From Clostridium sp. CAG:413 (GTDB lineage Bacteria; Bacillota; Clostridia; Oscillospirales; Acutalibacteraceae): 12,660 bases of DNA. Below are positions 5,925 through 12,660 of the stretch, one piece after another. Location: the NCBI GenBank assembly GCA_000431775.1, contig FR888234.1:228-12887 (forward strand), in the 5' to 3' direction. A program made the translations under genes and the position numbers. The notes beneath the pieces are model-generated. The model was given only the letters and a program-made list of their open reading frames with translations. It ran no database searches and was not told the DNA's origin. Position 1 is the stretch's first letter, and every line of letters starts with the position of its first letter.

Positions 5925-7775
5925 TTATTTTATAAATGAATAATATGTTTTTGCGTTTTTGAAAGCGAGAAAGGGGGAGAGCAGAGAATAGCGGGAGCGG
6001 ACCCACTCGTTGCCCTCTACCGTCACGGCGAAGCAATTCTCGCCGACATATATTTTGCCTCTGTTGCGGCTGCCGTTCAGCGGCTCGGAGTTGATGAAAC
6101 TGTTGTCGGTCACGGATATGCCGCCGACGCAATTGTCTATCTTGACCGAGTAGCGGGGGAATTCGGCGAAGGAATTGCCGCTGACGGTGATGTTTGAGAA
6201 CATCGTGCGCTTGGCAGCCGAGCCGCCGACGTCGCTGCCGAGGAAGACCACGCTGCCCCATGCGCTCAGGTCGCAGCGCTCAAAGCTGTTATTGACTATC
6301 GAGAGGTTATTGACTCCCGTGCCCTCATACCACAGGCCGGGCTTGATATCCGAGACGACCTTTATCGCCTCGCCCATCGTCTTATAGAAGCGGTTGCCCT
6401 CGCAAAGGCCGTTGCTGCTCTGTAGGAGCAGACCTCTCGCGCGCTGCTCGTGGAAATAGTTGTCGGTTATCACATAGTTGCCGCTGTCTACCGAGGTGTT
6501 ACAGAGGATCATGCCCGCTGTTTCACCGTCGGGCAGGCTGTCAAAGGTGACGGAGGAGCTGTCGGCGGCGGTGACGGTGGCGGTGAAGCCCATGTCAATG
6601 AAGTCCGAGTCGCAAAATACGACCCTGTCGCCCGCCCTCAGCGTGTAAGCATTGGTCGCTTTGACGGTGTTTGCGCCCGTGCGCTCGGTGACGCATATCA
6701 GGCTGTCGTGGACGTTGAGCGAATCGTCGCCCATGAAGCTGAAGTCGCAGCCGCTGACGCGGAAGTATCCGTTTGTGTCGGCGATGTGGACTGCGTCCGC
6801 CGTGGCGGAGATGCGGTATTCATCCTCTCTGCCGGGGGCAAGCCCTATTGTGGTGTTGAGTATCTGGAAGCGCTGAGTGCGCTCGGAGATAACGAAGCCC
6901 ATTCCGGCGGCGGAGTATATATTAATGCCGTCAAAGGTCACGTTTGTCGAATTGCCGACTCTGAATACCGCGTCGCCGTAGACATAGTGACGCAGCATAT
7001 AGACTTCGCCGTCGGTCAGGAAATCCAGCGAGCCGTCGTGCGTTACACGCAGCGCATTAGCCTCGATTTTTTCAACATTCTTTATGCACTCGGGGTTTTG
7101 ATAAATATAGCATTCCTTTGAACTGCCGGGCGCACCGGGAGTCAGGGTCTGCGGGTCGTATTGAGTGATTGCCGCGAGCGGAATATCCTCGGGGATATCC
7201 GAGACCTCGGTGAATACAAGCTCCGCAGTGCGGCTGTCGGCGTTTGCGTTCCTGACCTTGACGAGCGAGCCGAGGCGGGAGGAGGAGTAATCCCACTCAA
7301 CTGTCAAGCCGTTTATCTCGACGCAGTCGCAGTCGTTGATGTAGAAATATTTATCCGTGCCGAAAACAAAGGTCGCACCCTCGGCGTCTATCAGCGTGTC
7401 GCAAAGCCCTCTCAGCTCCATACGGCTCTCGCTGCGAAAATAATATTTACCCTTCGGAATTATGAGCCGTGAGCCCGGATTTGAGCGGCAGGCGCTGACC
7501 GCCGCCGTGAATGCGGCGGAGTTATCCTCGCTGTCGGTGCTCATGCCGAAGTCGGCGGCATACACGGGCGTCAGTGCGTCTGCACGTGGGCGGGAGATAT
7601 AGAATACAGAGCCGTCAACGCCGTCCGCACGGTCATGCATCCGCTGCTCGACCTGCGCGGGCTCGCTTTCGTGCGGCAGCTCACCCTTGGCAGGCACGGC
7701 TGCGGGCGTGATATTGAAAATTGCCGCTATGAAGGTCATAACGGCTGTGAGTATAGGTAAAAATGATTGATGCAT
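5925..7775 (-). CDS. Secreted right-handed beta-helix protein resembling GH110 alpha-galactosidases
   Basis: This 616-residue protein begins with a hydrophobic export segment (about 4-24, weakly charged n-region) and a 40-residue linker. Then follows a pectate-lyase-type parallel beta-helix with repeated short strands and Asn ladders (for example NNLSIVNNSF, SNITVSGNSF). In the middle, TADAVHIAD (325-333) and GDDSLNVHD (349-357) resemble the active-site region of GH110 exo-alpha-galactosidases, and residues about 358-425 look like the small beta-barrel inserted there in that family. Asp327 lies 23 and 24 residues before Asp350 and Asp351; this equals the spacing I recall for the acid and the base pair in the characterised GH110 enzyme. 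If active it would remove terminal alpha-galactose from glycans outside the cell. The start is 1 nt after the patatin stop, with a weak AAGAG site, which suggests coupled translation. Another beta-helix glycosidase or a binding protein remains possible. Confidence 0.7.
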   Translation of the reverse strand: MHQSFLPILTAVMTFIAAIFNITPAAVPAKGELPHESEPAQVEQRMHDRADGVDGSVFYISRPRADALTPVYAADFGMSTDSEDNSAAFTAAVSACRSNPGSRLIIPKGKYYFRSESRMELRGLCDTLIDAEGATFVFGTDKYFYINDCDCVEINGLTVEWDYSSSRLGSLVKVRNANADSRTAELVFTEVSDIPEDIPLAAITQYDPQTLTPGAPGSSKECYIYQNPECIKNVEKIEANALRVTHDGSLDFLTDGEVYMLRHYVYGDAVFRVGNSTNVTFDGINIYSAAGMGFVISERTQRFQILNTTIGLAPGREDEYRISATADAVHIADTNGYFRVSGCDFSFMGDDSLNVHDSLICVTERTGANTVKATNAYTLRAGDRVVFCDSDFIDMGFTATVTAADSSSVTFDSLPDGETAGMILCNTSVDSGNYVITDNYFHEQRARGLLLQSSNGLCEGNRFYKTMGEAIKVVSDIKPGLWYEGTGVNNLSIVNNSFERCDLSAWGSVVFLGSDVGGSAAKRTMFSNITVSGNSFAEFPRYSVKIDNCVGGISVTDNSFINSEPLNGSRNRGKIYVGENCFAVTVEGNEWVRSRYSLLSPFLAFKNAKTYYSFIK

Positions 7776-7776
7776 T

Positions 7777-8619
7777 TTATTTTTCTCTTATAAACTCTTT
7801 TATTGCCGCCGCGTCGTCGTAGCCCATGTGATAGAGCGAGTCCAGCTTAATGCGGTCACGGGTAAGTGTTTTCATGCCGCAGCAGTCGGAGGGCGCAATG
7901 ATGAGCGCCTTGCCGCATTCGGCATACTCAAGGGCAAGGGCAAGCGACGAATGATACTTTTCACTCATGTGCGCGAGGGCTTCCGAGGTGCGGGGATAAC
8001 GGTGCTTCAGCAGCTTCGCCGCCGCCTCGTTGCGCCTGTCGTCAAGCTGAGCGCCGAGCGGCTTCGTAAGAATGAGCACCACTCTGTCGCAGCCGTCGGC
8101 AAACGCCTTTTCGACAGGCACGGGGTCGGAGAGCCCGCCGTCAAAATACGGCACGTCGTCGATGACAACGGGCTTACACGCTATCGGCAGGCAGCAGGAA
8201 GCCATCAGTATTGAATAATCGTCGAGCGAATAGTCGCTGCGGTCAAAATACTTCGGCTGACCCGTCAGGGCGTTGGTCGCAACGGACTTGACCTCGCCCG
8301 GGAAGCGGCAAAACGCCTCGAAATCAAACGGGTCCGCACCGTCGCTGTTTGCAAGAGTAGAATAGACATAGCTCAGGTTCAGAAAATTACCCGTCTTTTT
8401 CAGGCAGTCAAGCCCCATGTATTCCTTGTGGAAGGAGTAGACATTGAAGAAGCGATAGTTTCTGCCTCTCTGCCCCGCGGTGTATGAGGCGATATTCGCC
8501 GCACCCGCGGAGACGCCGATGCAGTAGTCGAACTTCACACCGTCGTCAATGCAGCGGTCAAAAACTCCTGCGCCGTATATGCCGCGCAGACCGCCGCCGA
8601 CATCAATTACGCCTGTCAT
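7777..8619 (-). CDS. Patatin-like phospholipase
   Basis: This 280-residue protein is a patatin-family serine acyl hydrolase. The oxyanion-hole glycine loop is GGGLRGIYGAG (8-18), the nucleophile is Ser37 in GVSAG, and the partner of the catalytic dyad is Asp159 in DGGLSD (159-164). There is no signal peptide or membrane segment, so it should be cytoplasmic or act at the inner face of the membrane on acyl glycerolipids or other acyl esters. It resembles the short bacterial patatins (YjjU type) in size. Its ATG overlaps the cysK stop as ATGA and GAGGAGG lies 7 nt upstream, so it is efficiently and probably coupledly translated. Its place in an operon with an alkyl-DHAP synthase-like enzyme hints at glycerolipid turnover, but the natural substrate is not known. 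Confidence 0.9.
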   Translation of the reverse strand: MTGVIDVGGGLRGIYGAGVFDRCIDDGVKFDYCIGVSAGAANIASYTAGQRGRNYRFFNVYSFHKEYMGLDCLKKTGNFLNLSYVYSTLANSDGADPFDFEAFCRFPGEVKSVATNALTGQPKYFDRSDYSLDDYSILMASCCLPIACKPVVIDDVPYFDGGLSDPVPVEKAFADGCDRVVLILTKPLGAQLDDRRNEAAAKLLKHRYPRTSEALAHMSEKYHSSLALALEYAECGKALIIAPSDCCGMKTLTRDRIKLDSLYHMGYDDAAAIKEFIREK

Positions 8620-9554
8620 TGCTCATCCTCCTCAAAAAGCGAAGTGGAGAGGTAGCGTTCGCCGCCGTCGGGCAGGAGCACGACTATCCGCTTGCCGGAA
8701 TTCTCGGGCCTTTTAGCAAGCTCGGTGGCAGCGTGCAGAGCTGCGCCGGAGCTGATGCCTATCAGTATTCCCTGAGTTTTGACCGTCAGCCTTGCTGCGG
8801 CATACGCCTGCTCGGTGGTGACGGTGATTATTTCGTCATAAATATCGGTGTCGAGTATCTTCGGCACGAAGTTTGCTCCGATGCCCTGAAGGCCGTGGGC
8901 GCCCGCCCTGCCCTGAGAAAGCAAGGGGGAATCCGCAGGCTCGACCGCGACGATTTTTACATTCGGGTTCATTTCCTTCAAGAATCTGCCCGTGCCTGTT
9001 ATCGTGCCGCCCGTGCCGATGCCCGCCACGAATATATCCACCGTGCCGTCGGTATCCTCCCAGATCTCGGGGCCTGTGGTCTTGTAGTGAGCGGCGCAAT
9101 TGTCGGGATTGTCAAATTGGGCGGGGATGAAGCTGCCGGGGTTTGCGGCGGCAAGCTCATTCGCTTTCTCAATGGAGCCCGCCATGCCCTTTGAGCCGTC
9201 GGTGAGCACGAGCTTTGCGCCGTAGGCGGCTATCAGCTTCCTGCGTTCAAGGCTCATCGTCTCGGGCATGACTATGATCACCTTCATGCCGAGCTGGGCT
9301 GCGTAGGCGGCGATGCCAATGCCCGTGTTGCCGCTGGTCGGCTCGATGATGAGCGAGTCTTTGGTTATCCTGCCGGAGCTAAGGGCGGCGTCGAGCATCT
9401 CTTTGCCTACTCTGTCCTTGGCGCTGCCCGCGGGATTCAGGTATTCGAGCTTCGCAAGTATCTCAGCCCCCGCGCCCGCCGCTTTGCCGAATGCGGAGAA
9501 ACGCACGAGGGGAGTGCCGCCGATAAGCTCGGCGGCGGAAATGTATATCTTCAA
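8616..9554 (-). CDS. cysK: Cysteine synthase (O-acetylserine sulfhydrylase)
   Basis: This 312-residue PLP enzyme of fold type II makes L-cysteine from O-acetylserine and sulfide. The Schiff-base lysine is K46 in NPAGSAKDR, the substrate-carboxylate loop is TSGNTG (73-78), the phosphate loop GIGTGGT (178-184), and the Ser that contacts the pyridine nitrogen lies in ISSGA (267-271). Length is that of normal CysK with no CBS or other extension. The start is a TTG at 9554 with GAGG 9 nt upstream, 2 nt after the stop of the AGPS-like gene; no upstream in-frame ATG exists in the gap. I see no T-box or CymR-type leader because there is no gap to hold one, so control must come from the operon promoter. 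A related O-phosphoserine or thiol-transferring specificity cannot be excluded. Confidence 0.93.
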   Translation of the reverse strand: MKIYISAAELIGGTPLVRFSAFGKAAGAGAEILAKLEYLNPAGSAKDRVGKEMLDAALSSGRITKDSLIIEPTSGNTGIGIAAYAAQLGMKVIIVMPETMSLERRKLIAAYGAKLVLTDGSKGMAGSIEKANELAAANPGSFIPAQFDNPDNCAAHYKTTGPEIWEDTDGTVDIFVAGIGTGGTITGTGRFLKEMNPNVKIVAVEPADSPLLSQGRAGAHGLQGIGANFVPKILDTDIYDEIITVTTEQAYAAARLTVKTQGILIGISSGAALHAATELAKRPENSGKRIVVLLPDGGERYLSTSLFEEDEQ

Positions 9555-9556
9555 TC

Positions 9557-11299
9557 TTATTCGCCTCTGTCACAAAGGAATTTCTTTTCGCTTTCGGGCA
9601 GGTCAAGGCCTATGGTGCCGCCCGGATTCATCATGTAATCGGGGTCAAAGTGATTTTTGAGCACTCTGAATACCTCGTATTCGCGCCTGCCGATATAGCC
9701 CTCAAGCCACGGCGCAAACATCTTGCCTATGCCGTGATGGTGGCTTATCGCGGCGCCCGACTTCTGAATGGCGTCGAGGATAGTGGTGTGGTAAGCCTTG
9801 AATTCGTCGGCATCGCTCATCTTGGTGATGAAGATGAAATAGAGGTTGGCGCCCTGCGGGTAGCAGTGCGACATATGAGTGGTGACTATCGTGTTGGGCA
9901 GGGCGTGGCAGACCTTGCGCACATCACGGTGGACCTGCGCCATGTTTGACCAGTTGACGGTGCATTCGAGCGTGTCGGTGCATACGCCGAAATCCATCAT
10001 CGTGTCGCGCAGATACGGGTCGGTGAATCTGCCGTGCTCCCAGCTCTTGCAGACAAAGCCGGTGAGCGACATTGCGCCGTGCTTCTTCGCTATGCGGCGG
10101 ATATTCTTCGCCACGTTCTTTGAGAAGCCCGCTTCGCCGTCGGTGAAGCCGAGGAAGAGGCAGCGCTCCATATCCTTGTAGCCGAGCTTGTCGAGAATGG
10201 GGTGCAGCGGAGTTTCATCGACGTTATAAAGTCGGAGCATAAGGCTGGTCTCCTCGGGGTCGGAGAGACGGAATACCGAGGAATAGCCGCATTCGCACTG
10301 CATCATTTCGCGGGCGGCGTCCATTGCGGTCTGCCAATCCTTGAATATGTAGGAGAAGCGCTTTCTGTTCTCGGGCATGTAGCGGAATACTCTGAGGGTG
10401 ACCTCGGTCAGCACGCCGAAGGTGCCCTCCGAGCCCATCATTATCTGGTTGAGGTTCGGGCCTGTCGCCTCGCGGGGGTAGTGGCTCGTGACAATCTTGC
10501 CAACGGGAGTTGCGTATTTCTGAGAGAGAACTATATCGGCAATGCAACCGTAATATGTGCTGTTTTGACCCGCGCCTCTCGTGACGACCCAGCCGCCGAC
10601 GCTGCTGTATTCAAACGACTGCGGGAAGTGGCCGCAGGTGTAGGCTCTCTTCGCGCCGAAATTTTTGACCGCCTCGTTGAGAGTTTTCTCAAGGCAGGGG
10701 CCGCTCATACCGGTCTGAACGGTGATGGTCTGGTCGACCTCGTTGAAGCTGATGACCTTGTTGTAGCGCTTACGCATATCCATTGATATGCCGCCCTTTA
10801 TCGGCTCAACGCCCCTCGTGACCGAGGAACCGCCGCCGTAGACATAGAGGGGGATCTTATTCTCAACGCAGTAGGCGACGCATTTCTCTATCTGCTCCGC
10901 CGTGTCGGGGTAAACGACAGCGTCGGGCAGTGAATCGTAGCGGTGCTGGCGCATACGCATAAGGTCGTATGCGGTCTGACCGTAGGCGACCGAGAGACGG
11001 TCGTAATCGGCGGTCGAGACGAATTCGTCGCCGAAGATCTCCTTGAGAGCCTTGATATGCTTCTCGTCGAGCTTCGAGGGAATGTTCAGCTCCACCTTGC
11101 CCATGCCGATATCGCCGCAATAGCTCTTGAAATCGTCGTCGGTCATCTTGAAGGTCTCTTTCATCATCTTATAAAGAGACTCCTTGGGGTATTTGACAAA
11201 GTCGGGGTCGCCCCAGCGGAATATGGAGCGGTAGGAATCCTTGGGCGCTGCCTCCTTGACCCATTTCGGCTCAAAGCCCTTGTACGGTTTAGTGCTCAT
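9557..11299 (-). CDS. FAD-linked oxidase of the alkyl-DHAP synthase (AGPS) family
   Basis: This 580-residue flavoprotein belongs to the vanillyl-alcohol-oxidase/PCMH superfamily and looks closest to alkyldihydroxyacetonephosphate synthase, which swaps the acyl group of acyl-DHAP for a fatty alcohol to form an ether bond. The FAD-binding segments are YVYGGGSSVTRG (152-163), GHFPQSFEYSSVGGW (223-237) and TGPNLNQIMMGSEGTFG (279-295). The C-terminal HHHGIGK (520-526) matches the triple-His active-site motif of AGPS; D-lactate/glycolate oxidases of the same superfamily lack it, as far as I recall. Its ATG overlaps the DUF1667 stop as ATGA and AAGGAGG lies 7 nt upstream. Cotranscription with an NAD/FAD oxidoreductase and a lipase fits glycerol-ether or glycerol-phosphate chemistry. 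A soluble 2-hydroxy-acid oxidase function is the main alternative. Confidence 0.85.
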   Translation of the reverse strand: MSTKPYKGFEPKWVKEAAPKDSYRSIFRWGDPDFVKYPKESLYKMMKETFKMTDDDFKSYCGDIGMGKVELNIPSKLDEKHIKALKEIFGDEFVSTADYDRLSVAYGQTAYDLMRMRQHRYDSLPDAVVYPDTAEQIEKCVAYCVENKIPLYVYGGGSSVTRGVEPIKGGISMDMRKRYNKVISFNEVDQTITVQTGMSGPCLEKTLNEAVKNFGAKRAYTCGHFPQSFEYSSVGGWVVTRGAGQNSTYYGCIADIVLSQKYATPVGKIVTSHYPREATGPNLNQIMMGSEGTFGVLTEVTLRVFRYMPENRKRFSYIFKDWQTAMDAAREMMQCECGYSSVFRLSDPEETSLMLRLYNVDETPLHPILDKLGYKDMERCLFLGFTDGEAGFSKNVAKNIRRIAKKHGAMSLTGFVCKSWEHGRFTDPYLRDTMMDFGVCTDTLECTVNWSNMAQVHRDVRKVCHALPNTIVTTHMSHCYPQGANLYFIFITKMSDADEFKAYHTTILDAIQKSGAAISHHHGIGKMFAPWLEGYIGRREYEVFRVLKNHFDPDYMMNPGGTIGLDLPESEKKFLCDRGE

Positions 11300-11661
11300 T
11301 TCTCTTCCTCCTTAATAAGGTCGCTCGTTGCTATTACGTCCACCCCGAGGCCGAGCACGTTCTCTATAACTGCGTCGCCTCTGCCGAGTCTCTGCTTCAC
11401 AACGGTTTTATTTATCTCTTTCATCACGTCGAATATCCTGCTTTTCGGGATATCCGAGCTGACCCGCACGGGGAGCACGGGCGCCTCGGGGAACACGGTG
11501 GCTACGGTCGAGCAGATAGTCCTCATCGGTGTCGTCTGCTCCGCTATTGCGAAATCCCTGCCGCGCTTGCAAAAGTTGCCAGTGACAGTGTATTCGCCGC
11601 CGCTCTCGGTTACCTCCATCGTGCAGCCCCTGGGGCATACTATGCAGACCAGCTTGCTCAT
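11296..11661 (-). CDS. DUF1667 protein, small Cys-rich partner of FAD oxidoreductases
   Basis: This 121-residue protein matches the DUF1667 family by its opening CIVCPRGC, with C6, C9, C13 and then C31 in NFCKRG, a four-Cys set suited to an Fe-S cluster or zinc. The rest (RTICSTV, PVLPVRVSSDIPK, the final GVDVIAT) also follows the family pattern. In Firmicutes it typically sits beside a GlpA-like dehydrogenase and an NAD(P)/FAD oxidoreductase, as one complex of three polypeptides is thought to do; the GlpA-like partner would then lie outside the right edge. It overlaps both neighbours by 4 nt (ATGA) and its GGAGG is close to the ATG (4 nt). Function in the complex, probably electron transfer, is an inference. 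Confidence 0.88.
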   Translation of the reverse strand: MSKLVCIVCPRGCTMEVTESGGEYTVTGNFCKRGRDFAIAEQTTPMRTICSTVATVFPEAPVLPVRVSSDIPKSRIFDVMKEINKTVVKQRLGRGDAVIENVLGLGVDVIATSDLIKEEEK

Positions 11662-12660
11662 TTCTCCTCCACCTCGATCTCTGCGGTTATTTCTTCGCCG
11701 CCGCTCACGCCGCCGAAATCAACGGTCAGGCGCTCCATCTCGGGCGGACGCAGGAATTGATATTTTTTCTCGGCGATAACTCTGTCGCCGCATTTTATAA
11801 CGAGCTTGCTCTTGCCGAATTCCCCGCTGCTGCGGAAATATACGGTCGTTTCGTGGCAGTCGGCGGCAGCGTCAATGAGCTGCGGCACGATATAGAGCAT
11901 ATTCTTGCCTGCGTTGAGGAACGCGGTCTCGCGTTTCTTCGGCGAATAGTGAGCCGCCGAAAAGCCCGCCAGCTCTCCGCTCTCAGAGACATAATCGACA
12001 AGGTCGTTGACGTGCAGCGCGTTGCCGCAGGAGAAAACGCCGTCAACGCTCGTCATAAGGCTGCCGTCGCATACGGGGCCTTTAGTCCTCGGGTCGAGCT
12101 TCACTCCGAGGCTCTCCGCCTGCTCATTCTCGGGGATAAGACCGACCGAGAGGATGAGCCCGTCGCATTCGACCGTCTGCTCGGTGCCTTTTATCGGCTT
12201 CATTTTATCGTCGACCTGTGAAATTTCGACCGCCGTAAGCCTGCCCGTGCCGAATACTCTCGTCACCGTGTGAGACAGGTGCAGCGGGATGCCGTAATCA
12301 TTGAGGCACTGATGAATATTCCTTGTCAGACCCGAGGGGGTGGGCTTCGCTTCATAAACTCCGAGCACCTCGGCACCCTCGAGGGTCAGGCGGCGAGCCA
12401 TGATAAGCCCGATATCGCCCGAGCCGAGAATAACGCACTTTTTGACAGGCATTTCGCCGAGCAGGTTGGTGAAATACTGCGCCGTGCCGGCGGTGAATAC
12501 CCCTGCGGGGCGGGTGCCGTGGATGGACACCTGCTTCGCCGTGCGCTCGCGGCAGCCTGTGGCGAGCACGAGAGCCCTTGCCTCGATAGTCTGAGCGCCG
12601 TCCCTGTTGACGGCCGAGATAACGAATCCGTCATCGGTCTTTTTTATTGAAGTGACGAGT
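11658..12660 (-). CDS. NAD(P)/FAD-dependent oxidoreductase (5' end beyond the window)
   Basis: Only the C-terminal 333 residues are inside the window; the frame stays open to the right edge, so the N-terminal FAD-binding GxGxxG part is missing from view. Visible are the ATG motif in VLATGCRERT (31-40 of the visible part), the NAD(P)-binding Rossmann loop GSGDIG (79-84) in CVILGSGDIGL, and the second FAD motif SVDGVFSCGNALHVNDLVDY. The type is the pyridine-nucleotide disulfide oxidoreductase class 2 relative that is common beside DUF1667 genes; no redox CxxC is present in the visible part, so it probably passes electrons between NAD(P)H and the DUF1667/partner flavoprotein. The gene is the first visible one of the minus-strand operon. 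A GTG inside the frame at 12569 is not the start, because conserved sequence continues upstream of it. Confidence 0.88.
   Translation of the reverse strand, partial: LVTSIKKTDDGFVISAVNRDGAQTIEARALVLATGCRERTAKQVSIHGTRPAGVFTAGTAQYFTNLLGEMPVKKCVILGSGDIGLIMARRLTLEGAEVLGVYEAKPTPSGLTRNIHQCLNDYGIPLHLSHTVTRVFGTGRLTAVEISQVDDKMKPIKGTEQTVECDGLILSVGLIPENEQAESLGVKLDPRTKGPVCDGSLMTSVDGVFSCGNALHVNDLVDYVSESGELAGFSAAHYSPKKRETAFLNAGKNMLYIVPQLIDAAADCHETTVYFRSSGEFGKSKLVIKCGDRVIAEKKYQFLRPPEMERLTVDFGGVSGGEEITAEIEVEEK

Noticed and set aside
10943..11779. 278-codon plus-strand frame opposite the AGPS-like and DUF1667 genes
   Set aside because: It crosses three genes with clear families on the minus strand, and its composition (Leu/Arg/Ser-rich) is that of an antisense frame.
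12567..12569. GTG at 12569 as start of the right-edge oxidoreductase
   Set aside because: The frame runs on to the edge with family-like sequence (EARALVLATG), so the gene is cut by the window and does not start there.
1..12660. tRNA, rRNA, CRISPR, insertion sequence or phage genes
   Set aside because: No repeat-spacer array, transposase, integrase or tRNA-like cloverleaf was seen; genes are densely packed with ordinary chromosomal families.

Overview
The window looks like a chromosomal segment of an anaerobic Firmicute of class Clostridia, most likely an Oscillospiraceae/Ruminococcaceae-type gut or rumen bacterium with a fairly GC-rich genome. The reasons are the SCIFF ranthipeptide locus, which is close to a hallmark of Clostridia, strong Shine-Dalgarno sites of GGAGG type, a consensus sigma-A promoter, and gene families typical of strict anaerobes (DUF1667 with NAD/FAD oxidoreductases, SPASM radical SAM enzymes). 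The genus is an inference from memory; no rRNA or marker gene is present to settle it.

Layout from left to right. (1) Positions 19-1476, minus strand: a secreted PHP-domain metallohydrolase. (2) Positions 1477-1687: a divergent intergenic region with a promoter for each side, one of them (for scfA) a perfect TTGACA-N17-TATAAT. (3) Positions 1688-4604, plus strand: a three-gene RiPP-type operon made of the SCIFF precursor peptide scfA (52 aa, too short for routine gene finding), an attenuator-like hairpin with a T tract, the SPASM radical SAM maturase scfB, and an Orn/Lys/Arg decarboxylase-family PLP enzyme joined to scfB by an ATGA overlap. (4) Positions 4610-4654: a strong, probably bidirectional, terminator. 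(5) Positions 4731-12660, minus strand: one very compact operon entering from beyond the right edge. In transcription order it has an NAD(P)/FAD oxidoreductase (5' end cut off), a DUF1667 protein, an alkyl-DHAP synthase (AGPS)-like FAD enzyme, a cysteine synthase, a patatin-like lipase, a secreted beta-helix protein resembling GH110 alpha-galactosidases, and an RlmD-type rRNA uracil methyltransferase. Four of its gene junctions are separated by at most 12 nt or overlap by 4 nt (ATGA) and no internal promoter or terminator was seen.

How they may work together. ScfA is expected to be cross-linked (Cys to a side-chain carbon) by ScfB; no protease or exporter is encoded beside them. Position 37, the Thr acceptor in the characterised homologue as I recall it, is Gly here, so the cross-link pattern may differ. 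In the minus-strand operon the first three genes look like a redox module acting on a glycerol-phosphate or ether-lipid type substrate. The AGPS-like gene, the DUF1667/oxidoreductase pair and the patatin lipase together suggest lipid or glycerol-ether chemistry. This is a hypothesis from context. RlmD at the operon end is probably a housekeeping passenger.
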